A DNA stretch of 64,000 nucleotides from Pelosinus sp. UFO1 (GTDB lineage Bacteria > Bacillota > Negativicutes > DSM-13327): positions 4,146,001-4,210,000 of the forward strand of contig NZ_CP008852.1 in assembly GCF_000725345.1 (NCBI RefSeq), written 5' to 3'. Made by a program: the position numbers and the translations under genes. Below are positions 52,478-61,927 of this stretch, piece after piece. The first letter of the stretch is position 1; every line of letters begins with the position of its first letter. The notes beneath the pieces were generated by a model. That model did not search any database and was not told where the DNA came from. It was given only the letters and a program-made list of their open reading frames with translations.

Positions 52478-54196
52478 TTACTCCTTTGTATAAAATTCGT
52501 GAATTTGTTCAAGTTTGTGCTTTACAATTGGGCATTCTTCTGGTTCTTTACCACAATGTCCAAACTTTATTTCATTACATATCGCATAAATTCTTAGATT
52601 CTCGAATTTTTCATATAATTCTTTGAGCCGTTTTTCATCTCCAGTAAAAAACAAGGTAATAACCCTTAATTCTTCAGCTTCAGATAAAAACCTATAATCG
52701 GTGTTGCTAATTATATTAGTAATGGTACTTGCTGTCGATATAACATCTGCTAATAACAATATTCTTTTCGAATTTACTTTTGCATACAATTCATATTCAT
52801 TGTATGCTTTTCGATAAGGGACTGGAATATAGGTATAAGGTTTATTGGTTGCAGCAGCTACTAGCGCACCTAATATATTACCTTCCATCCCTAATCCTAC
52901 GATCCCGTCGAATTGAACTTCTTTCGTTTTAATAACAGAAAATATAGCTTTACCGATTATTTCAATGTCCCTATCTTCTATTAATAATGAACCCGTATCT
53001 ATCCACCCGTGAGACCTTGAAGTATCAGACCAATGAAAGTGTCCAGATAAGACAGCATTTTTCTCACGAACCATTGATAAAATTTCGTCAGAGTAAATTC
53101 TTTGTTCATTACGTTCTTCAACTAAAAACGCTTGCTCAACTCCAGTTGTTTCCGGCAATATATCAGTTGGCCTACGCGCACTAATAATAGGCACACATTG
53201 TTTGACTTTTACACCATGTTTACCAATCTTTATATCCTTATTGTATTTAGTTGTATCAATATCCCATGCACCTTTTCCATAAAGACCATTGCCATCACAA
53301 ATATATCGTAATCTTTCAAGTTTGAAAAATAATACTCCGCTTTCTTCTTTTTCATATACTAGAAGCGCAGATGTATTTGAAATTTCAGGATCTTCTTTTG
53401 CAAAGCTTCCTACTGAACAAAAACAATTAGTTTCAGTTGTTTTTACTTCTAAGTTTTCACTAGTATGAACATGTCCACAAAGAAATGAAAATATACCCAT
53501 TGAATTTAAGGAGCCTTTTACTTCATCCCAGTTTTTAATGCTTTTTTCGGCAGAATCGAGGTTAGGGTTATGATGAACAACCGCTACCTTATAATAATCC
53601 TTAAACTCGCCCAATAAAGCACTCTCAATTTTTAAAATATCTTCTAAATTTAAATAACCGTAATGATCTTTAGACATACAACTTTCTTTATAATTTGAAT
53701 TCAAACAGACAAAAGCTATTTTTTTATCGTCAAACTCAAAAGGAATTATTGAAGGTTTACATGGCTCAAAATCATTGCCAAAAAAATCATTATAAAACTT
53801 TATAAAATATTGAAATTTAGCATCATGAAATTGATTAGGTTCTGGTTTAGGAACAGCATCACTATCCTGATGTACCGAACTATTTTTACCACGGTGTATA
53901 TCGTGATTACCTGGAACTATAATAAAATCCTGAGATTCTAAGTTAAATCCTTCTTTCAATTTTGTTAATTCCTTGAAAACGATTTCATAGTCATCTCTTG
54001 AACCTTCATTAGCTAAGTCACCTGTGACAACGACTTTTTTTAGTTCTGCATCCCAATCATGAAGTTTCTCTTTAGTGTCATGAATAAACTGTTCTATATA
54101 ATATTGTTTACTAATTGTTCGGGAGGGAATACGTCCGTTGCCAGGATTAAACTCAGTTAAGTGTAAATCAGAAATGTGAAGGATTGCAGTTTTCAT
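52478..54196 (-). CDS. metallophosphoesterase fused to an orotate-PRTase-like domain
   Basis: 572 residues. N-terminal calcineurin-like phosphoesterase (1-290) with all metal motifs: HISDLHL (Asp10, His12), VVTGDLANEG, VPGNHDIHR, VVHHNP and CGHVHTS. A linker follows, then a C-terminal PRTase domain (about 370-572) with an OPRT-like LSGHFHWSDTSRSHGWIDTG entry and a PRPP loop ILLLADVISTASTI (Asp484) in which the usual first acidic residue is Ala. The tail has CGKEPEECPIVKHKL. The fusion suggests a protein that makes or releases nucleotides or phospho-sugars and acts with the other PRTase protein. It abuts the preceding gene with no spacing. Confidence 0.8.
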   Translation of the reverse strand: MKTAILHISDLHLTEFNPGNGRIPSRTISKQYYIEQFIHDTKEKLHDWDAELKKVVVTGDLANEGSRDDYEIVFKELTKLKEGFNLESQDFIIVPGNHDIHRGKNSSVHQDSDAVPKPEPNQFHDAKFQYFIKFYNDFFGNDFEPCKPSIIPFEFDDKKIAFVCLNSNYKESCMSKDHYGYLNLEDILKIESALLGEFKDYYKVAVVHHNPNLDSAEKSIKNWDEVKGSLNSMGIFSFLCGHVHTSENLEVKTTETNCFCSVGSFAKEDPEISNTSALLVYEKEESGVLFFKLERLRYICDGNGLYGKGAWDIDTTKYNKDIKIGKHGVKVKQCVPIISARRPTDILPETTGVEQAFLVEERNEQRIYSDEILSMVREKNAVLSGHFHWSDTSRSHGWIDTGSLLIEDRDIEIIGKAIFSVIKTKEVQFDGIVGLGMEGNILGALVAAATNKPYTYIPVPYRKAYNEYELYAKVNSKRILLLADVISTASTITNIISNTDYRFLSEAEELRVITLFFTGDEKRLKELYEKFENLRIYAICNEIKFGHCGKEPEECPIVKHKLEQIHEFYTKE

Positions 54197-55297
54197 TTAC
54201 TTTGAGTCCCTCCCTGAACATTTATCACAAAAGTCTGTGCGTATAATGTAGTCAATTGGATTGTACTGTTTATTAATTGTTATTAACCCCAGTTTATGTT
54301 CTGAATTACCTACATCGGTTAATTGACAGTCTACAATACATACACTACCAATACACTCTCCCCCGCTAACTTGAATAATACTTTCAACTCTTTTCACTTC
54401 CGTGCCTAAGCAAATAACATCAGCAACAATAAGATACTTATTATTCTTACGGATTTCCTTCGAAAAACTTGTTTTGTAAATATTGGCTATTGGTCCTAAA
54501 TGATCTAAATACATAAAATTTACACACAATAGCCTAGATAATATCAAAGCAATGTATGATCCGTTTAGTGATTGACAAAACAATGATATTTCATCGTGCT
54601 TTGTCATATCTTTAGGTATCATTTCTTTTTTTATAATTTTAAGTGCCAGTTGAAAAATACAGTAATTAAAAAAGTTAGTTTTTTGCATCAAACCTTTAAT
54701 ATTAATATATTTAGACGAATATACCGTACTTGAAAATTGTGGTTTATCTGTAGTTATACTATGTTCATCTATTGCTTTCTCAAGTATTGATTTAAAACCT
54801 TGCTGTTTTTCTAATGCCCAGTTCTTGCTACCAACCTGATATAAATGTTGCAAATTAGTATAGGTAAAATAATGCTCAAACATATTGCTGTTAAAAGAAT
54901 TTTTCTCAATTACTTCATTGTTCTTCATAATTTTTAAAACAATTTTATCTACATCACTAACCAAACACATCCCTATATTTGCAAATACAACCGATCTTTT
55001 TTGGGACAATATCAGTAATACTATCTTACTAAATATCTCTTCAGTATTTGATTGAATGGCTCTTATGTAACTAAAATCAAAAACTATGTATTGCGATGTA
55101 GAATACTCTATACCAGATAAGCAATTAAACAAATTACTTAACACCGACTGTGTAAGAGTATATGAATTCATTCCTCTCTCAAGCTTTGTTTGACCCCCTT
55201 CATATGTTGAGCAGTGGTTTTCTATTGAGCCAAAGACTTGTTCTGCATATAAATCAATTATTATATTTTCACCTTGTGAAATTAGATAATTTAACAT
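54197..55297 (-). CDS. STAS-like / phosphoribosyltransferase-like protein
   Basis: 366 residues. The N-terminal part has a STAS-like strand-helix pattern, SQYIVFDFSYIRAIQSNTEEIFSKIV then SVVFANIGMCLVS. The C-terminal part (about 225-366) is a type I PRTase-like fold with loop NKYLIVADVICLGTEV (Asp293), again with Ala before the Asp, as in the neighbouring fusion protein. The end TDFCDKCSG forms a CxxC. It overlaps the preceding GHKL gene by seven bases and abuts the next gene. Catalytic activity is uncertain given the altered loop. Confidence 0.65.
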   Translation of the reverse strand: MLNYLISQGENIIIDLYAEQVFGSIENHCSTYEGGQTKLERGMNSYTLTQSVLSNLFNCLSGIEYSTSQYIVFDFSYIRAIQSNTEEIFSKIVLLILSQKRSVVFANIGMCLVSDVDKIVLKIMKNNEVIEKNSFNSNMFEHYFTYTNLQHLYQVGSKNWALEKQQGFKSILEKAIDEHSITTDKPQFSSTVYSSKYINIKGLMQKTNFFNYCIFQLALKIIKKEMIPKDMTKHDEISLFCQSLNGSYIALILSRLLCVNFMYLDHLGPIANIYKTSFSKEIRKNNKYLIVADVICLGTEVKRVESIIQVSGGECIGSVCIVDCQLTDVGNSEHKLGLITINKQYNPIDYIIRTDFCDKCSGRDSK

Positions 55298-56337
55298 CCG
55301 TATCCCTCTTGTCGTGTAAATTCAACTTCAACATGAACACCTGGAAATTTAGTTTTAAAAAATCTGGCAGACGAATATTGCGGATCTCTGTCAGCAGTTT
55401 CTAATAAACAATCTAAACATTTTTTTATATCTTCTTCACAATTTTTACATTTATTATGTGTAAAAATTACTTGAGCTGATTGATAATGAATTCTTAAGAT
55501 GCCATTATTCTTTGTTATAATATTTTTTAACTCCCATAGATTTTCTCTTTCTTTTGATTTTGAGTAGCTTAGAACATCCATTATCACTAAAAAATCTTCT
55601 AAATCTATGCCGGTTTTTTGGGAATAAATCTTATAATTAGCTTCTAAAACCTTGAGTTTTATATTTTTTCTCTCTAAAGACTTTCGAAAGCCAATCCCGT
55701 AATCGCTTAAAGATATCTTAGAACCGTACTTATTAGTTTGCATAAATGCAAAACATTCTGTACCACTATAGAGAATTGAATTACAAATTAGTTCTGTTAA
55801 TACATCTAAAGTTTTCTTCACTTCTTGACTATCAAGAGATCCTTGATCTTCAATAACATCCTTATAATCGTTTAATACCTTTCCAAACCTCATTTTTTCA
55901 AATAATTCATTTCGATAAAACTCTTGATCTTCAAGTTTCTTATTATAATAATCAGCAAGTGGTAAATAATACTGCAACTTATGTTTATCGCGATATTGTT
56001 TATCAACAGGAAAGCCGCCTAGAAAACGCTCATCAATCTCATAAACACTAAACTTAGATTGAACGATTTTAAAGAAACCTATCTCGTTTAAGAAAAAAAG
56101 AATTCGTGGATTCCACGAAATTTGTAAGGGAATTTGACTATGATGAAATTTACTTAGATATAAACCTAACGATAAGATATTCGGAATTACCAGTGTATCC
56201 ATCCATTCCACTTTCTCTAAGGATAAATTAGGTGCAATCCTTCCACCGTTCGTCTTATAAAAAGAAGAAAGTTCTTGCAGAAATTTGTTATAGAAGTTAT
56301 ATGATGTAATCTTACTCTCAAAAAAAATTGTTTGCAC
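55291..56337 (-). CDS. STAS-like domain fused to a GHKL ATPase
   Basis: 348 residues from GTG 56337, nine bases after AAGGTGG (a TTG six bases earlier is too close to the SD). The N-terminal region KVEWMDTLVIPNILSLGLYLSK...IPLQISW resembles a STAS fold. Residues about 175-300 form a GHKL ATPase with an N-box ELICNSILYSG and a DYGIGFRKS G1-like motif. A knuckle CKNCEEDIKKCLDC near 305 looks like a zinc site. No H-box is present, so it is not a classical kinase; it looks like an anti-sigma-type or signalling ATPase. First gene of the four-gene operon. Confidence 0.65.
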   Translation of the reverse strand: MQTIFFESKITSYNFYNKFLQELSSFYKTNGGRIAPNLSLEKVEWMDTLVIPNILSLGLYLSKFHHSQIPLQISWNPRILFFLNEIGFFKIVQSKFSVYEIDERFLGGFPVDKQYRDKHKLQYYLPLADYYNKKLEDQEFYRNELFEKMRFGKVLNDYKDVIEDQGSLDSQEVKKTLDVLTELICNSILYSGTECFAFMQTNKYGSKISLSDYGIGFRKSLERKNIKLKVLEANYKIYSQKTGIDLEDFLVIMDVLSYSKSKERENLWELKNIITKNNGILRIHYQSAQVIFTHNKCKNCEEDIKKCLDCLLETADRDPQYSSARFFKTKFPGVHVEVEFTRQEGYGC

Positions 56338-56775
56338 TTGCAAAATCCACCTTTAAATAAATTTTATCTCATCCATCGTAGGTTTGCTAAACGCAATTAA
56401 CTATTTATTTAACCAATCTGAATTAATTATTGACGTAATTTAAACAGATATTATATGTTATGTCCCGCTATACGCATGGCTCATTTGAAACCATAGCACT
56501 AATCCTATTAACTTTCAAAATATCCCATTAAATATTTACATTCGCTATATCATCCTAAATTCCTTGCAATATAATGCATATTTCCATTTTAAGAGCAATA
56601 TCTTTTCAATGGAAATATGCAATTTCCCTAGATCTTTCTTCTGTTACCCAAATTCTTTTCACCACAGAAGTCTTCAATTATACTTTCATAGTTTTTTACG
56701 ATATATCCACGGTAAGCGTAAAATAGCTAAGTGGATAGTTTTCAACCTAACTCCATGAGATAATATCTCTAAATT

Positions 56776-56812
56776 AGAGTTTTTCAAGTTTTCGAGTTGC
56801 TTGAAAAACTCC
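56776..56812. other. 12-bp hairpin between the four-gene operon and decayed genes
   Basis: GAGTTTTTCAAG (56777-56788) pairs exactly with CTTGAAAAACTC (56800-56811). There is no T-run. It may be a relic terminator. Confidence 0.45.
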
Positions 56813-56878
56813 AAGGAGGAATTATCTTGGACACTCGAAAAGTCCAATAGGCTTACCGATTAAATCAATGGACTGAAA

Positions 56879-57352
56879 TTATCCAGCAATGTCGCAGTAG
56901 CGGACAGACCGTTGCGGCCGTATAATTTCGTCCTCTAGTTTTTCAGATAATTCCCAAACGAGATTAAACCAACCATCTTTACAGTCAAAATGAAATAAAA
57001 TTTCTTCGTTAAGAAATAGTGGATAATATTTAGGGTATAAATTTGGAAACGCATTTGCTATGGTAAATCCCTAAACCACGTCATTAAATTTTTTGCGTCT
57101 TCCTCCTTGCTAGTTCCTAAAACATACATAGCCCTAATGAATTGAGCGTGGGTAAACATTACTATAAACCTTTCTTCAAGTCGGTTTAGACGGTCAATTG
57201 CAGTCTTTGCACGGGATAGCAGCATATTAAAACTCTCCACTCCTTCTCCACCTACATAGTCAGGATCAAACCGTTCCCAGTATTCATTTACCCTTTCCTT
57301 GCGTTCAGCAGCTTTTCTTCATTTGTAATATGTACTCTTCTATAGTAAGCAT
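56879..57352 (-). pseudogene. decayed gene fragments (histidine phosphatase-like and others)
   Basis: A good start, ATG 57352 with AAAGGAG, gives MLTIEEYILQMKKSC and then stops. A +1 shift resumes as KAAERKERVNEYWERFDPDYVGG...RLEERFIVMFTHAQFIRAMYVLG to a stop at 57058; THAQFIRAM resembles the C-terminal His motif of histidine phosphatases. A third frame then reads PNLYPKYYPLFLNEEILFHFDCKDGW to a stop at 56879. At least two frame changes are needed, so this is a broken gene or a mosaic of two. Confidence 0.5.
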
Positions 57353-57533
57353 TCTGTATTCTCCTTTCTTCATTCCATAACACTACTTAATTTAATCAAT
57401 GGTTTTTATAACATAGCGATATATAAAACGTTTCACCTCCCAGTGACAGATCAATTTATCACTTAAAAAAAGAGACCTTTTTAATATTCCATTAATTTAC
57501 ACTATAGCATAATTATCACTATATATAGGTATT
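57353..57533. other. intergenic, no gene seen
   Basis: AT-rich gap holding the SD of the decayed gene and nothing else recognisable. Confidence 0.4.
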
Positions 57534-57574
57534 AAAAAAGTCAGTTAAGATGATTTCTAACCACCCCAACCGAC
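57534..57574 (-). terminator. terminator of the Wadjet operon
   Basis: On the minus strand GTCGGTT (57574-57568) pairs with AACTGAC (57546-57540) with one wobble, an inner GGTTAG/CTTAAC stem adds stability, and six T residues follow (57539-57534). It lies 170 bases after the jetD stop. Confidence 0.6.
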
Positions 57575-57742
57575 TCATTTTTCTCATTTGCTAAACCAAG
57601 AATAATGGCTCTTTTTCACACTTTTTGTTAATGATATTGACTCCTGAGGAATGAATACTAATCGAGTATGAATACATCTCCTTAATAAACAAATTGTACG
57701 TTTAACTCACACTTCATATCTACTGAAGGAGTAGTATTCCAA

Positions 57743-59035
57743 TCACGGAAGTCTGCTTTCAACATACTCATAAAATAGCATTAGTTCTTCTTGTTCCATC
57801 GTTTTACCTGCCTTAATCATCTCGACCACTTCGCCAAATAGTGGGACCAGATCATGATTATCCAGTTTAGAGTGATTCGATCCACAAAACTTTCCGGCAG
57901 ATAGAGCAATTTCATTTGCGGACATCAACACTACTTTTACAGTCGATCCACAGCCTTCAACAAAGTCCGCAATGTCTTTTGTCAATAGTAATCCATCTGC
58001 ATCAAGATCACTCCAAACATATACAGGTATCTTCCTTGTAGCTAGGATTTTTCCAACTAATCTTTTTTTCGCAGACGACAGATAACCCTCTCCCCATAAA
58101 AGTAGCGTGTTCGACTCAGCCAAATATTTTCGATACAGAATTTCTCTAAAAACGGCCATATTTTCCACAATAAAAATCCTATCAGCGGTGATCCCTATAA
58201 CATCCATATCCTTGATGGTATCATCGCTTAATGCTACAGGAATCCCTGCCGTTGCGATTGCTAATGCCCCATTTGATTTATAGGTCATATTGCCATATAG
58301 GAGCGTTATTTCAAAAGATGCTGTCAAATTAAGTTTGGTTAACGATTCCCCTGTGGCTAGAACTATTTCTCGCTTATACTGGTCAAGCACTTTACTTTTA
58401 CCCCATACCCAAGAAGAGACAATTCGGAGAGGCTCTCTCCTTCCTTCCCGTTGAAGTTTCGCCACATATGCAAGACACATGACTAAAGAACGAAACTTTA
58501 TCCACGCCTGCGGGGTCGCAATAATTTCTCCGCTTGGTGCAACTATTTGCCGCTCAGACAACGCTTTACTTACAAATTCCATTACCCCTTCGCTGCATCC
58601 GCAACTAATACCATCAACCTCTTCCGTAAGTCTTTTAAGTTGGTCTTCTAAAGATTCTTTTGGATCATTACCTTGCATGTCAGCGTGGGCACGGGAATCT
58701 AACTTTATAACTGTGCGAATCCAAACCTTACCCTTCTTAGGGCGCAGATTCTTACTTTCGATTTGTATAACACCTTCAATGAGTAGTACTTCCAGTGCAT
58801 CATCAAAAGCCTTACTAGAATATTTTGCAATAAAACGTGATGCCATTGGACTATATTGCTTAGGGCCTTTTGAAATTTGCTTCAGTAAATCCTGCATCAG
58901 TTCCTGAAGACCACTAGGCATTGTGAGGGTAGAATCGATCCCACCATATGTCTTGCCGCTCTCAATCTTTTTTATTGGAAATCTAGTTCCTTCTTTTGAT
59001 ATATATTCAACGGAAACCCTTTCAGAAATTGACAT
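57743..59035 (-). CDS. jetD: Wadjet subunit JetD, TOPRIM-type nuclease
   Basis: 430 residues. The N-terminal half is a wHTH-like arm region. The C-terminal TOPRIM domain has the catalytic Glu in LLLWGEGYLSS (315-318) and the acidic DxD in VWSDLDADG (343-347), the metal-binding set of JetD/MksG. In Wadjet, JetD cleaves closed-circular plasmid DNA sensed by the JetABC motor, protecting against plasmids. It is last in jetA-jetB-jetC-jetD, 12 bases after jetC. Confidence 0.92.
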   Translation of the reverse strand: MSISERVSVEYISKEGTRFPIKKIESGKTYGGIDSTLTMPSGLQELMQDLLKQISKGPKQYSPMASRFIAKYSSKAFDDALEVLLIEGVIQIESKNLRPKKGKVWIRTVIKLDSRAHADMQGNDPKESLEDQLKRLTEEVDGISCGCSEGVMEFVSKALSERQIVAPSGEIIATPQAWIKFRSLVMCLAYVAKLQREGRREPLRIVSSWVWGKSKVLDQYKREIVLATGESLTKLNLTASFEITLLYGNMTYKSNGALAIATAGIPVALSDDTIKDMDVIGITADRIFIVENMAVFREILYRKYLAESNTLLLWGEGYLSSAKKRLVGKILATRKIPVYVWSDLDADGLLLTKDIADFVEGCGSTVKVVLMSANEIALSAGKFCGSNHSKLDNHDLVPLFGEVVEMIKAGKTMEQEELMLFYEYVESRLP

Positions 59036-59047
59036 AGAATCCTCCGA

Positions 59048-61924
59048 CTAACTTTCTCTCATTTTCTTATAGATCATTGGCGGCGCGAATTTTTTATCTG
59101 TTTCACGAAGAATGCATGTAAATCCATGGTTTATCCAATCTACGGATTTAAGTGATTCCCCCTGCTGGTGAGTAATGAAATACTGGACATCGGTTACTTG
59201 AAGTAATTGCCCAATTTCATTACCACGAGCATCATCAAGACGGGATCGTGGTTCATCTAAAAACATTACTGGGATATGTCTGCCTTCCTTCATATTGCTA
59301 ACAGCAGCCAGGAGCAGCATTAAACTGCAACAAGCTCTTTCACCTGAGGATAGTTTCGGACCATTGACTGGTGATAACTCCTTACCTGGAAACCCAATTT
59401 CCATATGTAATTCCCAAAAGTCTGGGTCCTCTGCAATTTCTTCCAGTTTTCCCTTTGTTTTTGCCCTAAGAAGGTCTGCTAGAGTTTCAAATTCAGAAAT
59501 ATATTCCTTTATTGCTGTTCTTACATGGTTTTTCAGTTCGAACAGACAGTCATTACACTCCTGTTCGCACTCCACTCTTGTCTCTTTTACAATTTGCAGG
59601 CGATTAATCAGAATCTCAATTTGCCCCTCCTGTGTCTTAACTAATAAGGTGATCTTATCGTCAATGTCTTTATAAGCCGCTTCAAAAATCTCAATTTCCT
59701 TATTTAATCCATCCCTCTTGAGTTTGAGTTCTGCAGAAGTATATAACTCCCCATCATCTTTTATATAATCTTTCCCCTGAACATCTTTAAAGATAAAATC
59801 AATGTCGTCTTGGCTAAGACCTCGATCTTTAATCAATTTTTCCGTCACCATATCAAGACGACTTTGACTACTCACCAATTCTCTAGAAAATCTCTTTATA
59901 TAATTCATGAGTTCTTCAATTTTATCATTACTACTTTGCAGTGATTTATTGTTTGAACCTTGAGAAAATTTTATTTCGGAGTGCTTCTTATATAATTCCT
60001 TCCTTTCCGTCTCTGCATTATTCCTATCAACCAAAATAACTCCTCGCTGTTCAGTAAATGCAAGTAGTTCTCGTTCACACGCTTCCTGTTTAGCTATGTA
60101 TTCCGGCAATTGTGCTAGCATTTCCTGTGCCTGAATATCTTCTGCTAAATTTTCCACTTGTGATCGGCATTCATTTACTGTTGCCTGTAATTGACAAGTC
60201 TTTATTTTCTCATTTTCCATAAGACTAGAAACTCTCTGTTTTTCCGTTTCCAAAGCAAGCCGACCACAACACAAGGTATGAGGATCTCGAAACACAGAAC
60301 CATCATTATCTTGCAAAAGTCCCTTTTTAGTTATACTAATAAGCCCCTTCTTCTGAAGCTCATGCCCCTCTTCCACGGAATTAACAAGGTAAATTTTATC
60401 CAGACCAATAAGATATCCCCCAACCTTTTCTGGATGAGTAATGTCCAGTACTGATAATATCGAAGGAGCATCGATAGACGAAATCTGCGAGCTTAATTTT
60501 GCGTTCTTAGGTTGACTCAGTCGAGCAGTATACCGATGGTGTTCCTGCAATTTTTTAGCTTGTAGATATCCATTAGAAACAATAATACGATATCTTTCAT
60601 TCCCCAAGTATGCTTCAATAGCCCGCTGCCATTCTTTATATTTCGGCTTTACGCTAATAGAATCTGCCATCATAAGATAATCAATACCAGCATCGTTCAA
60701 AGCAGATCGAAATGTGGGCACGAAATGGGGGTATATGTGTTTATTATCACTTAGCCTTGTATACTCAGATAGATGCATTTTGAATCTTTGTTCGCTTTGG
60801 CGATGCTCAAATTCAGCATCATGGAGTTCCTCCATGGCAACTGTATGAATCTGTCGCAACTCATCGATATCCGCCAGTTTAATTAATGCCAGTTTTTCAA
60901 CATCCGTATTTAGACTACGCAACAGCTCCTCTTGTTGTTGACATGTAGTACTTTTCTCTATATATCGATCATTGATTTCATTGAAAATACTGGTCATTGT
61001 TTCAATTGCAGCTTCGATATCTAATAGAGACTTATCAGCTTGGGCGATTTCAGCCTCGAGTTTAAGTAACACATCCTGCTCTTTCTTCACTTTGGCTTCC
61101 GCCACTTCCGTCTCTTTCTTAATTTCATCGATGGCCTTAACCGTCTCATAATAAGCAAGTTTATCAATTCTAATATCAAAGGCATCTCGATGTTTTATAT
61201 TAGTGGAATAAACAGCATAAAGTTCCGCCTTGGCTTTTAATTCTTCATATCTGGTTGTTGCTGATATAACTTCCTTTTCCGTCGAGTCGCAAGCCAATCG
61301 CTGTTCATCTAGGAGTTTTTTTGCATCTTTATAGCGGTCCTGGATTTCCTTAATCCCTTTTAGTTCGTATATTTTCTGAAATAATTGATTTGGAGAAAGG
61401 CTGATCATTTCACGAACAGTTTCGGGATTCATCGCCATTAGACGCCGAAAAGCCTTAGTGATCCCTAAACATTGCTCTAGTATATCTCGAAAGTCCTCCT
61501 GTATTTTTAGCCTTTGTTTGTAGGCCTTTGAATTTTCCGCCAGCGAAGATAGATCTATAAACTCGCCGTCAAAAATATAGTATTCTTTACCCCATCTGCC
61601 ATCAGCGTTTTTTAAGCACCTACAACAGACGACAACTTGATCTTCTTTATAACCAAATCGCTCAAATGGTCGATTTCCGTTTACAGGAAGATTATGAAAT
61701 GCCACTCTTATAATCGCCCATGTTGAGTTAGGGTGAACATAATCGATTATATTCCTATGGTTCTCAAAAGTAGTATCCCCTAATACAAGGCGTAAACCAT
61801 CCCAAATCGTTGTCTTGCCATGGCCTGAAGGTCCAATAAATGCATTAACTTTAGGACTAGCAGGATATGGTCTAGAAGTTGGAGGCAGATACCCCCAATT
61901 CATTGTCATAAAGTCTTTTACCAT
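59048..61924 (-). CDS. jetC: Wadjet subunit JetC, SMC-like ATPase
   Basis: 958 residues. ABC-type ATP head halves at each end: Walker A GPSGHGKT (31-38) and a C-terminal signature LSSGERA (858-864) with Walker B VMFLDEPRSRLD (about 886-897). Long coiled coils lie between (about 190-400 and 560-800) with a hinge-like region around 400-560. This is the MukB/MksB-like motor of Wadjet, which forms loops and compresses plasmid DNA. It is shorter than many MksB proteins. GGAGG inside the end of jetB serves its start. Confidence 0.93.
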   Translation of the reverse strand: MVKDFMTMNWGYLPPTSRPYPASPKVNAFIGPSGHGKTTIWDGLRLVLGDTTFENHRNIIDYVHPNSTWAIIRVAFHNLPVNGNRPFERFGYKEDQVVVCCRCLKNADGRWGKEYYIFDGEFIDLSSLAENSKAYKQRLKIQEDFRDILEQCLGITKAFRRLMAMNPETVREMISLSPNQLFQKIYELKGIKEIQDRYKDAKKLLDEQRLACDSTEKEVISATTRYEELKAKAELYAVYSTNIKHRDAFDIRIDKLAYYETVKAIDEIKKETEVAEAKVKKEQDVLLKLEAEIAQADKSLLDIEAAIETMTSIFNEINDRYIEKSTTCQQQEELLRSLNTDVEKLALIKLADIDELRQIHTVAMEELHDAEFEHRQSEQRFKMHLSEYTRLSDNKHIYPHFVPTFRSALNDAGIDYLMMADSISVKPKYKEWQRAIEAYLGNERYRIIVSNGYLQAKKLQEHHRYTARLSQPKNAKLSSQISSIDAPSILSVLDITHPEKVGGYLIGLDKIYLVNSVEEGHELQKKGLISITKKGLLQDNDGSVFRDPHTLCCGRLALETEKQRVSSLMENEKIKTCQLQATVNECRSQVENLAEDIQAQEMLAQLPEYIAKQEACERELLAFTEQRGVILVDRNNAETERKELYKKHSEIKFSQGSNNKSLQSSNDKIEELMNYIKRFSRELVSSQSRLDMVTEKLIKDRGLSQDDIDFIFKDVQGKDYIKDDGELYTSAELKLKRDGLNKEIEIFEAAYKDIDDKITLLVKTQEGQIEILINRLQIVKETRVECEQECNDCLFELKNHVRTAIKEYISEFETLADLLRAKTKGKLEEIAEDPDFWELHMEIGFPGKELSPVNGPKLSSGERACCSLMLLLAAVSNMKEGRHIPVMFLDEPRSRLDDARGNEIGQLLQVTDVQYFITHQQGESLKSVDWINHGFTCILRETDKKFAPPMIYKKMRES

Positions 61925-61927
61925 ATT

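Noticed and set aside
56564-56758. 64-codon plus-strand frame between the four-gene operon and the decayed genes
   Set aside because: No SD; Phe/His/Ser-rich composition typical of random AT-rich DNA.
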